Assembly: GCA_963678055.1 (NCBI GenBank)
Contig: OY782679.1
Location: forward strand, 558,001-622,000
DNA: 64,000 bases
Source of the DNA: CAXXOK01 sp963678055
GTDB taxonomy: Bacteria > Bacillota > Clostridia > Christensenellales > Aristaeellaceae
Direction: 5' to 3'
A program made the translations under genes and the position numbers. This document shows positions 32,591 to 42,161 of this stretch, in pieces (the stretch's first letter is position 1; each line of letters opens with the position of its first letter). The notes beneath the pieces were generated by a model that was not told the DNA's origin, ran no database searches, and saw nothing but the letters and a program-made list of their open reading frames with translations.

Positions 32591-34201
32591 ATGGCACAGC
32601 TCCAGACCACCAAGGCATACCAAAACAAGATTGATAAGCGAAGAACCTTCGCTATTATTTCGCACCCCGATGCGGGTAAAACGACATTAACGGAAAAGCT
32701 GCTGCTTTACGGTGGAGCCATCCGCCAAGCGGGAAGCGTGAAAGCCCGCAAGGCCGAGCGCCACGCCACCAGCGACTGGATGGATATTGAAAAACAGCGT
32801 GGTATTTCTGTCACCACCTCGGCCATGCAGTTTTCGTTCCAAGGCTACCATATTAATATTTTGGATACGCCGGGTCACCAGGACTTTTCCGAGGACACCT
32901 ACCGCGTGCTGGTCGCGGCCGATGCCGCCGTCATGCTCATCGATGCCGCCAAGGGCGTGGAAGCCCAGACCATCAAACTGTTTAAGGTCTGCAAAATGCG
33001 CGGCATCCCGATTTTCACCTTCGTTAATAAAATGGACCGCGCTGCCAAAGATCCGTTCTCTCTGATGGAAGAGATTGAAAATGTACTGGGCATGCGCTCG
33101 GTACCCATGAACTGGCCCATCGGCGTGGACGGCGATTTTCAGGGCGTGTACATCCGTTCGTCGCAGAAGATTGACCTGTACTCCGGTGGCGATCACGGCG
33201 CACGCATCGCGACCAAAAACCGCATTTCACTGGACGAAGCCGAGCAGACGCTGGATGTGCATTACATGAAACGCCTGCGTGAAGAAATTGAACTGCTGGA
33301 TGTCGCGGGCGATGCGTTTGACCTAGACCAAGTGCTGCATGGCAACCTTACGCCGATGTTTTTTGGGTCGGCGATCACCAACTTTGGCATTGAGCCGTTT
33401 CTGGAAGCGTTTTTGGACATCACACCCGGCCCGCTTTCGCGCCAGAGCGATCAGGGTACGGTACAGCCGGACAGTGACTTTTTCTCCGGTTTCGTGTTTA
33501 AAATTCAGGCCAACATGAACCCGGCGCACCGGGATCGGCTGGCGTTTATCCGCGTGGTGTCGGGCGAGTTCCAAAAGGATATGAACGTTTGGCTGTCCGG
33601 CGAGAACAAGCAGGTGCAGTTAAAACAGCCCCAGCAGTTTATGGCCAACGAGCGCGAAGCGGTGCAAACCGCGTATGCCGGTGATATCATCGGCCTGTTC
33701 GACCCGGGGATATTCCACCTGGGCGACACGCTGACCGACGGCCCGAAACTCAAGTTTTCCTCCATTCCCATTTTCGCGCCGGAGTTTTTCGCCCGCGTCC
33801 GGCCGGAGGACAGCATGAAGCGCAAGCAGTTTATGAAAGGCCTGACCCAACTGGCCGAAGAAGGCGCGATTCAGCTGTTTACCCGCAACGAAACGGGCTT
33901 TGAAGAACTGCTGGTTGGAGTGGTGGGACAGCTGCAGTTTGATGTGCTGGAACACCGCCTAAAGGCGGAATACAATGTCACCATGCTCAAGGATAGCTTA
34001 TCCTTCCGCTTTGTCAGGTGGATCAAGGGTGACCCGCCCGTACCCATCGACAAGCTCAAGCTTACTTCCTCCTCGGGCCGCGCTGAAGACGGCGACCAAC
34101 GCCCGGTGCTCCTGTTTGAAAACGAGTGGTCCATCCGCCTGGCCATGGAAAACAATCCCGGCCTAGAACTGTCCGAAACCGCCTCGCGCGTCACATATTA
34201 A
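32591..34201 (+). CDS. prfC: Peptide chain release factor 3
   Basis: The ATG at 32591 has GGAGG ten bases upstream; the longer frame is ignored. The 536-residue length matches RF3 (about 525-535). G-domain motifs are all present: P-loop SHPDAGKTTLTEK (24-36), MDIEKQRGISVTTS switch, DTPGHQDF, and NKMDRAAKDP. RF3-specific features are the SVKARKAERHATSDWM stretch and the C-terminal VGVVGQLQFDVLEHRLKAEY. RF3 is a GTPase that removes RF1 and RF2 from the ribosome after termination. It is absent from many Bacillota, so its presence next to typA is of interest. The typA start follows the stop by 11 bases, pointing to one mRNA. Confidence 0.97.
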   Translation: MAQLQTTKAYQNKIDKRRTFAIISHPDAGKTTLTEKLLLYGGAIRQAGSVKARKAERHATSDWMDIEKQRGISVTTSAMQFSFQGYHINILDTPGHQDFSEDTYRVLVAADAAVMLIDAAKGVEAQTIKLFKVCKMRGIPIFTFVNKMDRAAKDPFSLMEEIENVLGMRSVPMNWPIGVDGDFQGVYIRSSQKIDLYSGGDHGARIATKNRISLDEAEQTLDVHYMKRLREEIELLDVAGDAFDLDQVLHGNLTPMFFGSAITNFGIEPFLEAFLDITPGPLSRQSDQGTVQPDSDFFSGFVFKIQANMNPAHRDRLAFIRVVSGEFQKDMNVWLSGENKQVQLKQPQQFMANEREAVQTAYAGDIIGLFDPGIFHLGDTLTDGPKLKFSSIPIFAPEFFARVRPEDSMKRKQFMKGLTQLAEEGAIQLFTRNETGFEELLVGVVGQLQFDVLEHRLKAEYNVTMLKDSLSFRFVRWIKGDPPVPIDKLKLTSSSGRAEDGDQRPVLLFENEWSIRLAMENNPGLELSETASRVTY

Positions 34202-34212
34202 AAAGGAAATTT

Positions 34213-36039
34213 ATGAAGCAAGAAAAAATTCGCAACATCGCCATCATTGCCCACGTTGACCACGGTAAAACCACATTGGTAGACGAAATGCTCAAGCAGG
34301 GCGGCGCATACCACGAAAACCAGCAGGTTGTTGACCGCGTAATGGATTCAAACGCGCTGGAGCGCGAACGCGGCATTACTATTTTGGCCAAAAACACCGC
34401 CGTACATTATCAGGACAAGAAAATTAACATTGTCGATACCCCCGGCCACGCCGATTTCGGTGGCGAAGTAGAACGCGTTTTGAAAATGGTCGACGGCGTT
34501 TTGCTGCTGGTGGACAGCTTTGAAGGCCCCATGCCGCAGACACGCTTTGTGCTGCGCAAAGCTTTGGCCCTGAAGCTGCCTGTGATCGTCGTAATCAACA
34601 AAATTGACCGTGCCGATGCCCGCTGCGATGAAGTGGTCGACGAGGTACTCGATTTGTTCATCGATCTGGGCGCGGACGAAACGGCCCTGGACCGCCCGAT
34701 CATCTATGCGTCAGCGCGTGCGGGCACGGCATCACTGGACCCTGAAAAACCCGGTGAAGATTTAACCGTGCTGTTTGAAACCATCGTCCATCATATTCCC
34801 GCCCCTGAAGGCGATCTGGATGGACCTGCCCAGATGCTGGTCTCGACCATCGACTATAACGATTATGTCGGCCGCATCGGCGTCGGCCGCGTCAGCCGCG
34901 GCACGCTGACCGTCGGCGAATTGGTGATTAAAACAAACCACGACACCAAAGAGAAAAGCCAGCCCCTGCGCTTGACCAGCCTGTACACCTTCGACGGCCT
35001 GAAACGCTTACCGGCCGAAAGTGCATCCATGGGCGATATCGTTGCGCTGTCTGGGCTTGAAGATCTGTCCGTTGGCGACACGGTGTGCGACGCATCGGCG
35101 GTGGAAGCGCTGCCGTTTGTCTCCATTACCGAGCCTACGGTCGTGATGACATTTTCCGTCAACAACAGCCCCTATGCCGGGCGTGAAGGCAAGTTTGTTA
35201 CCAGCCGCCAGCTGCGTTCCAGACTGTATAAAGAACTGCAAACTGATGTCAGCCTGCGGGTGAACGATACCGACAGCCCCGAAGCCTTTGAAGTGCGCGG
35301 GCGCGGCGAACTGCACCTGTCCATCCTCATTGAAAACATGCGGCGGCAGGGCTATGAATTTCAGGTTTCCAAACCGCAGGTTATCTACCGCGAGATCGAC
35401 GGCAAACGCTGCGAGCCTATCGAGCGCATGGTGGCCGATGTGCCCCAGGCCTATGCCGGTGCGGTGATTGAAAAAATCGGCCGTCGCCGCGGTGTGATGG
35501 CGAGCATGCACGGTGTAAGCCGTGTCCGGCTTGAGTTTCTTATCCCCTCACGCGGACTGTTTGGCTACCGCAGTGAATTTATGACCGATACACGCGGAGA
35601 AGGTATCATGTCCTCCGTGTTTGAAGCCTACGAGCCCCAAAAGGGCGATATTCCGCACCGCTCCATGGGTGCCATGGTCTGCTTTGAGACCGGCGATGCC
35701 ACCGCGTATGGCTTGTTTGGCGCACAGGAGCGCGGCACCCTGTTCATCACGCCCCAAACCAAGGTGTACAAGGGCATGATCTGCGGGCAGAACGCCCGGC
35801 CGGACGAGCTGGTCGTCAATGTGTGCAAGCAAAAGCATGTTACCAATATTCGCAACTCATCCTCCAGCGAGGACAGTCTCCGTCTGGTGTCCGTTCACCC
35901 GATGACGCTGGAAGAATGCCTGGAGTTCATCGATGATGATGAACTGCTTGAAGTCACGCCCGAAAATCTGCGCATGCGCAAGCGCGAACTCAACCACGAT
36001 CAGCGCGCACGCACGCAAAGCCGTCAAAAAAACGCGTAA
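34213..36039 (+). CDS. typA: Ribosome-associated GTPase TypA/BipA
   Basis: The ATG at 34213 follows AAAGGAAA; the longer frame overlapping prfC is not used. The 608-residue protein has the translational-GTPase motifs AHVDHGKTTL (13-22), ERERGITILAKNTAV, DTPGHADFGGEVERVLKM and NKIDRADARC. It also has the BipA-type C-terminal domain (SRGLFGYRSEFMTDTRGEGI, HRSMGAMVC, HVTNIRNSSSSED). TypA binds 70S ribosomes and helps 50S assembly and stress growth. It is co-transcribed with prfC, so two translational GTPases are made together. Confidence 0.97.
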   Translation: MKQEKIRNIAIIAHVDHGKTTLVDEMLKQGGAYHENQQVVDRVMDSNALERERGITILAKNTAVHYQDKKINIVDTPGHADFGGEVERVLKMVDGVLLLVDSFEGPMPQTRFVLRKALALKLPVIVVINKIDRADARCDEVVDEVLDLFIDLGADETALDRPIIYASARAGTASLDPEKPGEDLTVLFETIVHHIPAPEGDLDGPAQMLVSTIDYNDYVGRIGVGRVSRGTLTVGELVIKTNHDTKEKSQPLRLTSLYTFDGLKRLPAESASMGDIVALSGLEDLSVGDTVCDASAVEALPFVSITEPTVVMTFSVNNSPYAGREGKFVTSRQLRSRLYKELQTDVSLRVNDTDSPEAFEVRGRGELHLSILIENMRRQGYEFQVSKPQVIYREIDGKRCEPIERMVADVPQAYAGAVIEKIGRRRGVMASMHGVSRVRLEFLIPSRGLFGYRSEFMTDTRGEGIMSSVFEAYEPQKGDIPHRSMGAMVCFETGDATAYGLFGAQERGTLFITPQTKVYKGMICGQNARPDELVVNVCKQKHVTNIRNSSSSEDSLRLVSVHPMTLEECLEFIDDDELLEVTPENLRMRKRELNHDQRARTQSRQKNA

Positions 36040-36144
36040 CGACTGTCACAAACACGAAAAATCAATTCGCCTGCGCACTTTCATTCAGCGACAGGTGATT
36101 TCCTATGGTATACTTTCGGTATCCGGTCTCGGGGAGGGAACATA

Positions 36145-37566
36145 GTGGAAACGGTGATCATGCGCATCATCCTGATACTCCTGTGCGTCACACTGCCCTG
36201 CGGGGTGCTGGCAGAAACTGCTGCGCCCGTGCAGCCGGTTGTGCATGCCGATTTTACCCTGGGAATGAATCTGCACGCGGATGGATTTCCGGCCGTTGAT
36301 CTGCATGTTGCGGACTGGGAACAATACCTGCAAAGGATTTCGCTGGCAGGCAGCCTGGACGTACGCAATTTTCTCAAGCCGGATAACCGCTTCTATCTGC
36401 AATCCGTGCTGCGGCTGGATGATCAGGAATCCATTCCGCTGGTTGTGGATGGGTACGGTACCAATCGCTATTTGATGACCCCTATGCTGCGCAATGAGCC
36501 GGTCAAGTTTCATATGCACAGCTATATTGAGTTTATGATGAAGTTCTTCTATTATCAGGGACTTCCCATGAACTATGTTGCACTGCTCACCTACCCGGAA
36601 ACAATTTGGTACGTGGCTGACCAATATGCTACGGTGGTTGCCGATGCCTTTGCCACAGCGCGTAAAGCTGCCGCTGCTGCTGAAGGGGATACGACCACAC
36701 CGTTAACCTATACGCTTTCTTACGAGGAAATGCAGTCTCTGTGCGCGTCGCTCAACGCGATTGTGACGGAAGACAAAAACAAGCGCGTGCGCTGGGTTTT
36801 AGGTGCGTTGCTGGCCGAATTATACTTGTCCGATATTACATTAGAAGCAATCTCCCAAGTGGATTTGCTGCTATTGCTGCTGGACCCCGCCAAACAGGGC
36901 ATGACCGTGACCGAGTCGGCGCAGGGCATTCGCTGCGAGATCGGCGGGCGCGAGATATTCCGCAAAGAGACCGCCGGGGATACTACGGACATCGTTTTCA
37001 CCCTGCCGTTTTCCGATACGATGGATGCAACGTTTGTCTATCACGGACAGACGCAGGACGAAGTACTTTCGCTGTCAGCGGAGTTTTCCGTAACCGATGG
37101 CGAGGACAAGCTGATATGGGCCACTGCGCAGGGCGATGGTCTGCCGACGGAATCCGCGCTGGAAGGCGTTGGACAGCTGCATCTTTCCGCCGGTGGCAGT
37201 CTGGTTGGGGAGGAGCTAACGCCGCAAACCTTGCAGCTTACCTGGACAAGATCGACGGCAGAGCTGCCCAGCACGATTGATTACACCCTCGACTGGCTAC
37301 ACCCGCAAACCGACTTGCCGGCGCTGTCACTGCACTTGTCGGCTGCACTGCAACCTGGCGATGATGATGTGTTTGTTGATGTCGAGTATCCCAGCGATCA
37401 CTTCTTCGGGCTCAACCCCGACAAGCTGACGGAGTATAAACAGCGCTGGATGAATTCCATCATCGTTTACATGCTGCCCGTGGCGCTTTCCATGCCCACC
37501 GGCGTGATAGACGATGTTGTCGCGTTTTTGCTCGACAGCGGTATCCTGCTTTCGATTATGGATTGA
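36145..37566 (+). CDS. Secreted protein of unknown function, 473 aa
   Basis: The GTG at 36145 has GGGAGG six bases upstream; an ATG at 36160 is possible. A signal peptide is clear (MRIILILLCVTLPCGVLAET). The mature protein begins with VHADFTLGMNLHADGFPAVD and has a middle helical part (FFYYQGLPMNYVALL). Its C-terminal half is beta-rich and holds pairs of strands with acidic tips, ending in a hydrophobic stretch (VDDVVAFLLDSGI-like). I do not recognise a family. No lipobox, wall anchor or catalytic motif is apparent. It lies between typA and a GntR/UTRA regulator on the same strand, 58 bases before the regulator. Confidence 0.75.
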   Translation: METVIMRIILILLCVTLPCGVLAETAAPVQPVVHADFTLGMNLHADGFPAVDLHVADWEQYLQRISLAGSLDVRNFLKPDNRFYLQSVLRLDDQESIPLVVDGYGTNRYLMTPMLRNEPVKFHMHSYIEFMMKFFYYQGLPMNYVALLTYPETIWYVADQYATVVADAFATARKAAAAAEGDTTTPLTYTLSYEEMQSLCASLNAIVTEDKNKRVRWVLGALLAELYLSDITLEAISQVDLLLLLLDPAKQGMTVTESAQGIRCEIGGREIFRKETAGDTTDIVFTLPFSDTMDATFVYHGQTQDEVLSLSAEFSVTDGEDKLIWATAQGDGLPTESALEGVGQLHLSAGGSLVGEELTPQTLQLTWTRSTAELPSTIDYTLDWLHPQTDLPALSLHLSAALQPGDDDVFVDVEYPSDHFFGLNPDKLTEYKQRWMNSIIVYMLPVALSMPTGVIDDVVAFLLDSGILLSIMD

Positions 37567-37624
37567 ATTTGCCCAATGGGTATGAATAGAGTATACTGAA
37601 GAACGGGTGCTGGGAGGTGTCCGT

Positions 37625-38341
37625 GTGCAAACGAACCCTTTGAAAAAGACGAGCGAAAGGCCTTTGTACAAACAGCTGATGCAGAGGCTGAAAAACGATA
37701 TTACGGCTGGCGTGTATCCGTCGGGAGACCGTATCCCGGGGGAACAGGCGCTGTGCGCGATTTACAATGTAAGTCGCGTAACTGTGCGTAAAGCGCTGGC
37801 GGAAATCGTGCGCGAAGGACTGCTGGTGCGCCGCCAGGGCAAAGGCACATTCGTGGCGCAGGAGAAGATCAAACGCGACTTGGGGCTGATTACCAGCTTT
37901 TCGGACGCCTGCGAGCAGATCGGGCTGAAAGCGCAGACGCGTGTGATGGAGCGGGTAATGGAGCAGGCGACCGAGGAAGATTGCGCAAAACTCCTGGTGC
38001 CCAAAGGTAGTCAGGTGCTGTCCATCTGCCGGCTTCGCTTAGCGGGCGGACTGCCGGTGATGCTGGAGTACAACCGCTTCCCCGCAGCGCTTGATTTTCT
38101 GGAGACGGCCCCGCTGTCGGGCTCGCTGTATGCGCTTTTGTCTGACCAGGGCTTAATTCCCAGCCGTGCCGTGCACGATATTTCCCTGGGGCATGCCAGA
38201 GACCAGGTTGGCAAGCTGCTGGGAACCAATGACGGCGATGCGCTGTTGCGGCTGGACCAGTTGGTGTTTGACCAGCACGACCGGCCCCTGCACCTGAGCC
38301 GGCAATGGATACGGGGCGATCGCTTTACCTTCCGTATCTAG
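37625..38341 (+). CDS. GntR-family regulator with UTRA ligand domain (HutC subfamily)
   Basis: The GTG at 37625 has GGGAGG seven bases upstream; the frame from 37607 would start on that site. The 238-residue protein has the winged helix at 10-75 (PLYKQLMQRLKNDITAGVYP, GEQALCAIYNVSRVTVRKAL, LVRRQGKGTFVA). The UTRA effector domain covers about 90-235, starting DLGLITSFSDACEQIG and containing ICRLRLAGGLPVMLEYNRFP. HutC-type regulators sense sugars, amines or histidine-pathway compounds. No catabolic operon is adjacent, so the target and ligand are unknown. Confidence 0.92.
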   Translation: MQTNPLKKTSERPLYKQLMQRLKNDITAGVYPSGDRIPGEQALCAIYNVSRVTVRKALAEIVREGLLVRRQGKGTFVAQEKIKRDLGLITSFSDACEQIGLKAQTRVMERVMEQATEEDCAKLLVPKGSQVLSICRLRLAGGLPVMLEYNRFPAALDFLETAPLSGSLYALLSDQGLIPSRAVHDISLGHARDQVGKLLGTNDGDALLRLDQLVFDQHDRPLHLSRQWIRGDRFTFRI

Positions 38342-38546
38342 GCAAACGATAACGAAATCCCCGGCATGCTAGCGGCTACGGTTTCTTGGGTTCCCGAAGC
38401 CACAACCTGAGAAATAGCTAACGCGGTATTAGCCCGGGGCTTTACACATCATTTGCCTGTCCAGATGCACGCGTACTGTCTCAAAAGCGGCAAGACGCGG
38501 GATTTGGATACATACTGACCTATTCCCCTCTAAAACATTGTAAGGA

Positions 38547-39548
38547 ATGATTATTCTGGCTAAATTTGCATTATTTGTAGACCTGGAAAACTGCGGGGCG
38601 AAAGTCCCCACGTTTTTGAACGTATTGGAAAAGGTGAAAATCCGCGGCGATGTGCTGCTGGGCAAGGTGTACGGGTATACGGACCAGTACTCCGGCCTGA
38701 AAGAAGTACTGCTGTCCAACACCTTTACGGTTGTACCGTCGCTTCGGCACGGCATCAGCCAAAAGAACAACGCCGATATCCTGCTCGTCATCGACGCGCT
38801 GGAAGTGGCTTACACCAACCCCTTGATTGACAGTTTCTGCATTGTCTCCGGCGACAGCGACTATACCCCGCTGGTCGGCAAGCTGAAAAGCATGGGCAAG
38901 TTTGTGCTCGGCATCAGCCGCAGCGAGGCGGCATCGTCCATCTTTATCAACGCCTGCAACGAGTTTCAGTTTCTGGAAAACGTCGGCGGACGCAGCCGTA
39001 AACCGGTTGGCAAAAAGAAAGTCGTCACCGGAACGGAAGAGAAGGAACCGCTGGATGAGTCGGATCTCAACAAGATGATTGAAAGCATTTTGGACGAGCA
39101 GACCGACAAAGACGAAATCTACGCCAGCGAGCTCAAGGGGATATTGCTGCGACTGCGCCCGGACTTTTCCGAGCGTGCATACGGCTTTTCCACCTTCGGC
39201 AAGCTGCTGGATAAGCTGCAGCAGAAGTACGGGAATCTCGACATCCGTTCGGACAATTTCAACGTGATGGTCTCGCTCAAGCAAGCCGCTAAAAACGGTT
39301 CGCCGTCCCTGTCCAAGGACAATTGGCTGAAAGCCTTCCGTGAGCGCTTACAGCAGTACAAGGACGATGGGTTCGACCGCATCAATCCCTCCATCCTCAA
39401 AGCCGATATTCAGGCCGCCTATCCGGACTTTTCCGAGCGCAGCCTGGGCTTTAAACGCTTTTCCGATCTGCTGAAAACGTTGGAAAAGGAAAAGATACTC
39501 AAGGTTGAGATGGACGAACAGAACACCATGTTGATCAAAGTCCCCTAA
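38547..39548 (+). CDS. NYN-domain (PIN-like) protein with two OST-HTH/LOTUS domains
   Basis: Residues 5-150 form a NYN/LabA-like nuclease fold. Its acidic residues sit in FALFVDLENCG, ADILLVIDALEVAY and IVSGDSDYTPLVGKL, and the typical RHGISQKNNAD motif is present. Two OST-HTH (LOTUS) RNA-binding domains follow: about 185-245 (YASELKGILLRLRPDFSERA to FGKLLDKL) and about 265-330 (ILKADIQAAYPDFSERSLGF). An RNA-processing or RNA-silencing role is inferred from the family. The start is unclear: AAGGA lies directly against the ATG at 38547, leaving no spacing. A CTG at 38556 would be well spaced and would give the family's usual Met-Ala-Lys-Phe-Ala start. Confidence 0.9.
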   Translation: MIILAKFALFVDLENCGAKVPTFLNVLEKVKIRGDVLLGKVYGYTDQYSGLKEVLLSNTFTVVPSLRHGISQKNNADILLVIDALEVAYTNPLIDSFCIVSGDSDYTPLVGKLKSMGKFVLGISRSEAASSIFINACNEFQFLENVGGRSRKPVGKKKVVTGTEEKEPLDESDLNKMIESILDEQTDKDEIYASELKGILLRLRPDFSERAYGFSTFGKLLDKLQQKYGNLDIRSDNFNVMVSLKQAAKNGSPSLSKDNWLKAFRERLQQYKDDGFDRINPSILKADIQAAYPDFSERSLGFKRFSDLLKTLEKEKILKVEMDEQNTMLIKVP

Positions 39549-39569
39549 TGAACCCTGCGGAGGAAAACT

Positions 39570-41465
39570 ATGAGTGATTTTGCCCGCGTCGCCGCAGCCA
39601 GCCTGCGTGTGCACCTGGGGGATGTGGAAGAAAACAAACGGGAAATACTCAAATCAATGGCCGAACTGGACGCTCAGGGCGTGCAGGTGGCCATATTTCC
39701 CGAACTTTGCCTGACCGGTTATACGCTGGGCGATCTGTTATTGCACGACAGTGTGCAAAAAAGTGCATACCGTGCCATGCTGGACATCGCCGCGCAAACA
39801 CAGAGTATGGCGGTGATTGTCGGCCTGCCCGTTAGCATCCGTTCCCGGCTGTATAACTGTGCAGCAGTGCTGCAAAATGGGGAAGTGAAGGGCCTCGTGC
39901 CCAAAACCTACCTGCCCAATGGCAACGAGTTTTACGAAACCCGCTGGTTTGTCGGCGCGGAGCAGGTGACCGAGGAAGACCGTAACGCCATCCCGCCCAT
40001 CGCCCCGGATCTGCTTTTTGATATGGGTGATTTCACCTTTGCCGTAGAGCTCTGTGAGGATTTGTGGACACCCCAGCCGCCCTCCGGCCGCTATGCCGTG
40101 GAGGGCGCGGATATTATTTTCAACCCGAGTGCATCCAATGCGTTGGTCACGAAACACGCCTACCGCCGCGAGCTGCTAAAGCAGCAATCAGGCCGCCTGT
40201 ATGCGGGGTATGTTTATGCATCCTCCGGGTTTGGCGAATCGACTAGCGATCTGGCATTTTGCGGGTATACGGGCGTGTTTGAAGCCGGTCGTGTGCTCAG
40301 CGAGGGCGAGCGTTTTTCCCTGCATGGCGGCAGCGCGGTAGCCGATATTGATATTCAGCGCCTGCGCTATCAGCGCCAGCGAAACGGCAGCTTTCATCAG
40401 GTCAAGCGTACTGCGCCCTCGATGCGTGTTGTACCCATGGCCTGCCAAGCGGTGCTAGACACAGCCCCGCTGCTGCGTCCCATCGCGCCGCTGCCGTTCC
40501 TGCCACCGGAAGACCAGGGCGAGGAAAACCTGACCGAAATTGTAAGCATCCAGTGCTCCGGACTGATGACACGGCTTAGCGCAATTCACTGCCAGCATGT
40601 GGTTGTCGGGGTCAGTGGGGGATTGGATTCTACGCTGGCGCTGCTGGTTGCGGTTACGGCGTATGATAAGCTGAAGCTCGACCGCAAAGGCGTGCATGCG
40701 ATTACCATGCCCGGCATGGGTACGGGCACACGCACCAAGTCTAACGCCTGGAAGCTGATGGAAGCGCTGGGTGTTTCCGCACGGGAGATTCCCATCGAAG
40801 CAGCGGTCAAGCAGCATTTTCAGGATATCGGGCATGACGAAAACACACACGATACGACCTACGAAAACTGTCAGGCGCGCGAGCGCACGCAGATTTTAAT
40901 GGACTATGCCAATCAAGTCGGTGGCATCGTGCTGGGCACGGGCGACATGAGCGAGATGGCTATCGGCTTTGCCACCTATAATGGCGACCATATGAGCATG
41001 TACAATGTGAACTGCTCCATCCCCAAGACCCTGGTCAAGCGGCTGGTGCAGCACATCAGCGACCACCAGTTTGATGGAGCCGTCCGGGATGTATGCCGCG
41101 ATGTACTGGATACGCCCATCAGCCCCGAACTGCTGCCCGTGCTGGATGGCGAGTTAAGCCAGCGTACCGAGGAGATTATCGGCGATTATGCCCTACACGA
41201 TTTTTTCCTGTATCACCTGATGGATTCGGGCAGCGTGCGCGCGCGCCTGTACCGCTTTGCCTTGCAGGCGTTTGACGGGGCCTATCCCGCAGACAAAATC
41301 GCCGCGCAGCTGGATGTATTCCTGCGCCGCTTTGCCACCCAGCAGTTCAAGCGCAACTGCGTGCCCGACGGCCCCAAGGTCGGTTCGGTCAGTCTGTCGC
41401 CACGGGGCGACTGGCGTATGCCGTCGGATTTGTCCGACGGGTTTTGGAGGAATGAACATGAGTGA
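39570..41465 (+). CDS. nadE: Glutamine-hydrolysing NAD+ synthase
   Basis: The 631-residue protein has two domains. The N-terminal nitrilase-type glutaminase (1-280) shows its Glu (FPELCLTGY), Lys (VPKTYLPNGNEFYE) and Cys (FAVELCEDLWTPQPP). The C-terminal synthetase (about 310-625) has the ATP-binding SGGLDSTLALL, TMPGMGTGTRTKSNAW and GTGDMSEMAIGFATYNGDH. It makes NAD from deamido-NAD, using ammonia channelled from glutamine. The GGAGG before the ATG at 39570 is at normal distance. Its last codons overlap the start of a zinc-ribbon gene by eight bases. Confidence 0.97.
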   Translation: MSDFARVAAASLRVHLGDVEENKREILKSMAELDAQGVQVAIFPELCLTGYTLGDLLLHDSVQKSAYRAMLDIAAQTQSMAVIVGLPVSIRSRLYNCAAVLQNGEVKGLVPKTYLPNGNEFYETRWFVGAEQVTEEDRNAIPPIAPDLLFDMGDFTFAVELCEDLWTPQPPSGRYAVEGADIIFNPSASNALVTKHAYRRELLKQQSGRLYAGYVYASSGFGESTSDLAFCGYTGVFEAGRVLSEGERFSLHGGSAVADIDIQRLRYQRQRNGSFHQVKRTAPSMRVVPMACQAVLDTAPLLRPIAPLPFLPPEDQGEENLTEIVSIQCSGLMTRLSAIHCQHVVVGVSGGLDSTLALLVAVTAYDKLKLDRKGVHAITMPGMGTGTRTKSNAWKLMEALGVSAREIPIEAAVKQHFQDIGHDENTHDTTYENCQARERTQILMDYANQVGGIVLGTGDMSEMAIGFATYNGDHMSMYNVNCSIPKTLVKRLVQHISDHQFDGAVRDVCRDVLDTPISPELLPVLDGELSQRTEEIIGDYALHDFFLYHLMDSGSVRARLYRFALQAFDGAYPADKIAAQLDVFLRRFATQQFKRNCVPDGPKVGSVSLSPRGDWRMPSDLSDGFWRNEHE

Positions 41466-42150
41466 AACCATTTGCCCATCCTGCCATCAGGCCATTGGCC
41501 CGGTGGACGCCGCGTTCTGCCCGTTTTGCGGGGAGAAGCTGAACAAAACCGGCCCGGACCTGGCGCCGGTCTTGCAGCTGAATGACCCGGTTAAAAAGCA
41601 CGAACAGCTGCTGGCGCTGCAACAGCAGTATCCCGATGATTTGGCAATCGCCGAAGAAATTCTTCATCTGGGCCGGTTGTACCAGCGCGGTAAGAAGGGC
41701 ATGGATTTTTCCATCATTAAGTGCTACATGCTCAATGTATACCTGGAGCCGGACACGATGAAAAACAAACAGATAGCTGCGCTAAAGCAGGAACTGTTTC
41801 ACCATCCGGATCTGGATGCTTGCCTTGCCCTAGCAGGCGATAAGGAGGAGTTTTTATACCGCTACCTCGTGCGGCTGTCGGAAGACTTCATCCACCTGTT
41901 CTTGCAAGGCTCATCCCGGTATATGCACCAGCTTCTCGGCTTTGTGAATAGCTCCAAAGCCCCCAAGTATTTGGCCCAGCCCGCGGCCAAAATGCTGCTG
42001 AACATGCAAAAGGACAATACGCTGGACGATGCCCAACGCAAACTGCTCATGCGGGCATTCTATGCCGCATTTGCCAGCCGACTGGACGGGCAAACCAGCT
42101 ACCTGGACGAGTTACTGACGAAGTATAACCTGAGCGTCGAAACACAGTAG
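41458..42150 (+). CDS. Zinc-ribbon protein of unknown function, 230 aa
   Basis: The ATG at 41458 lies inside the end of nadE, with GGAGG seven bases upstream, so translation is coupled. A two-Cys-pair zinc ribbon opens the protein (TICPSCHQ then FCPFCGEKL). The remaining 190 residues are helical, with repeats of hydrophobic and basic residues (KKHEQLLALQQQYPDDLAIA, FLYRYLVRLSEDFIHLFL). There are no membrane segments. The family is not recognised. It is followed after 11 bases by a membrane protein gene and then an ABC exporter gene, so it may serve that envelope cluster. Confidence 0.8.
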   Translation: MSETICPSCHQAIGPVDAAFCPFCGEKLNKTGPDLAPVLQLNDPVKKHEQLLALQQQYPDDLAIAEEILHLGRLYQRGKKGMDFSIIKCYMLNVYLEPDTMKNKQIAALKQELFHHPDLDACLALAGDKEEFLYRYLVRLSEDFIHLFLQGSSRYMHQLLGFVNSSKAPKYLAQPAAKMLLNMQKDNTLDDAQRKLLMRAFYAAFASRLDGQTSYLDELLTKYNLSVETQ

Positions 42151-42161
42151 GAGACACGCGT

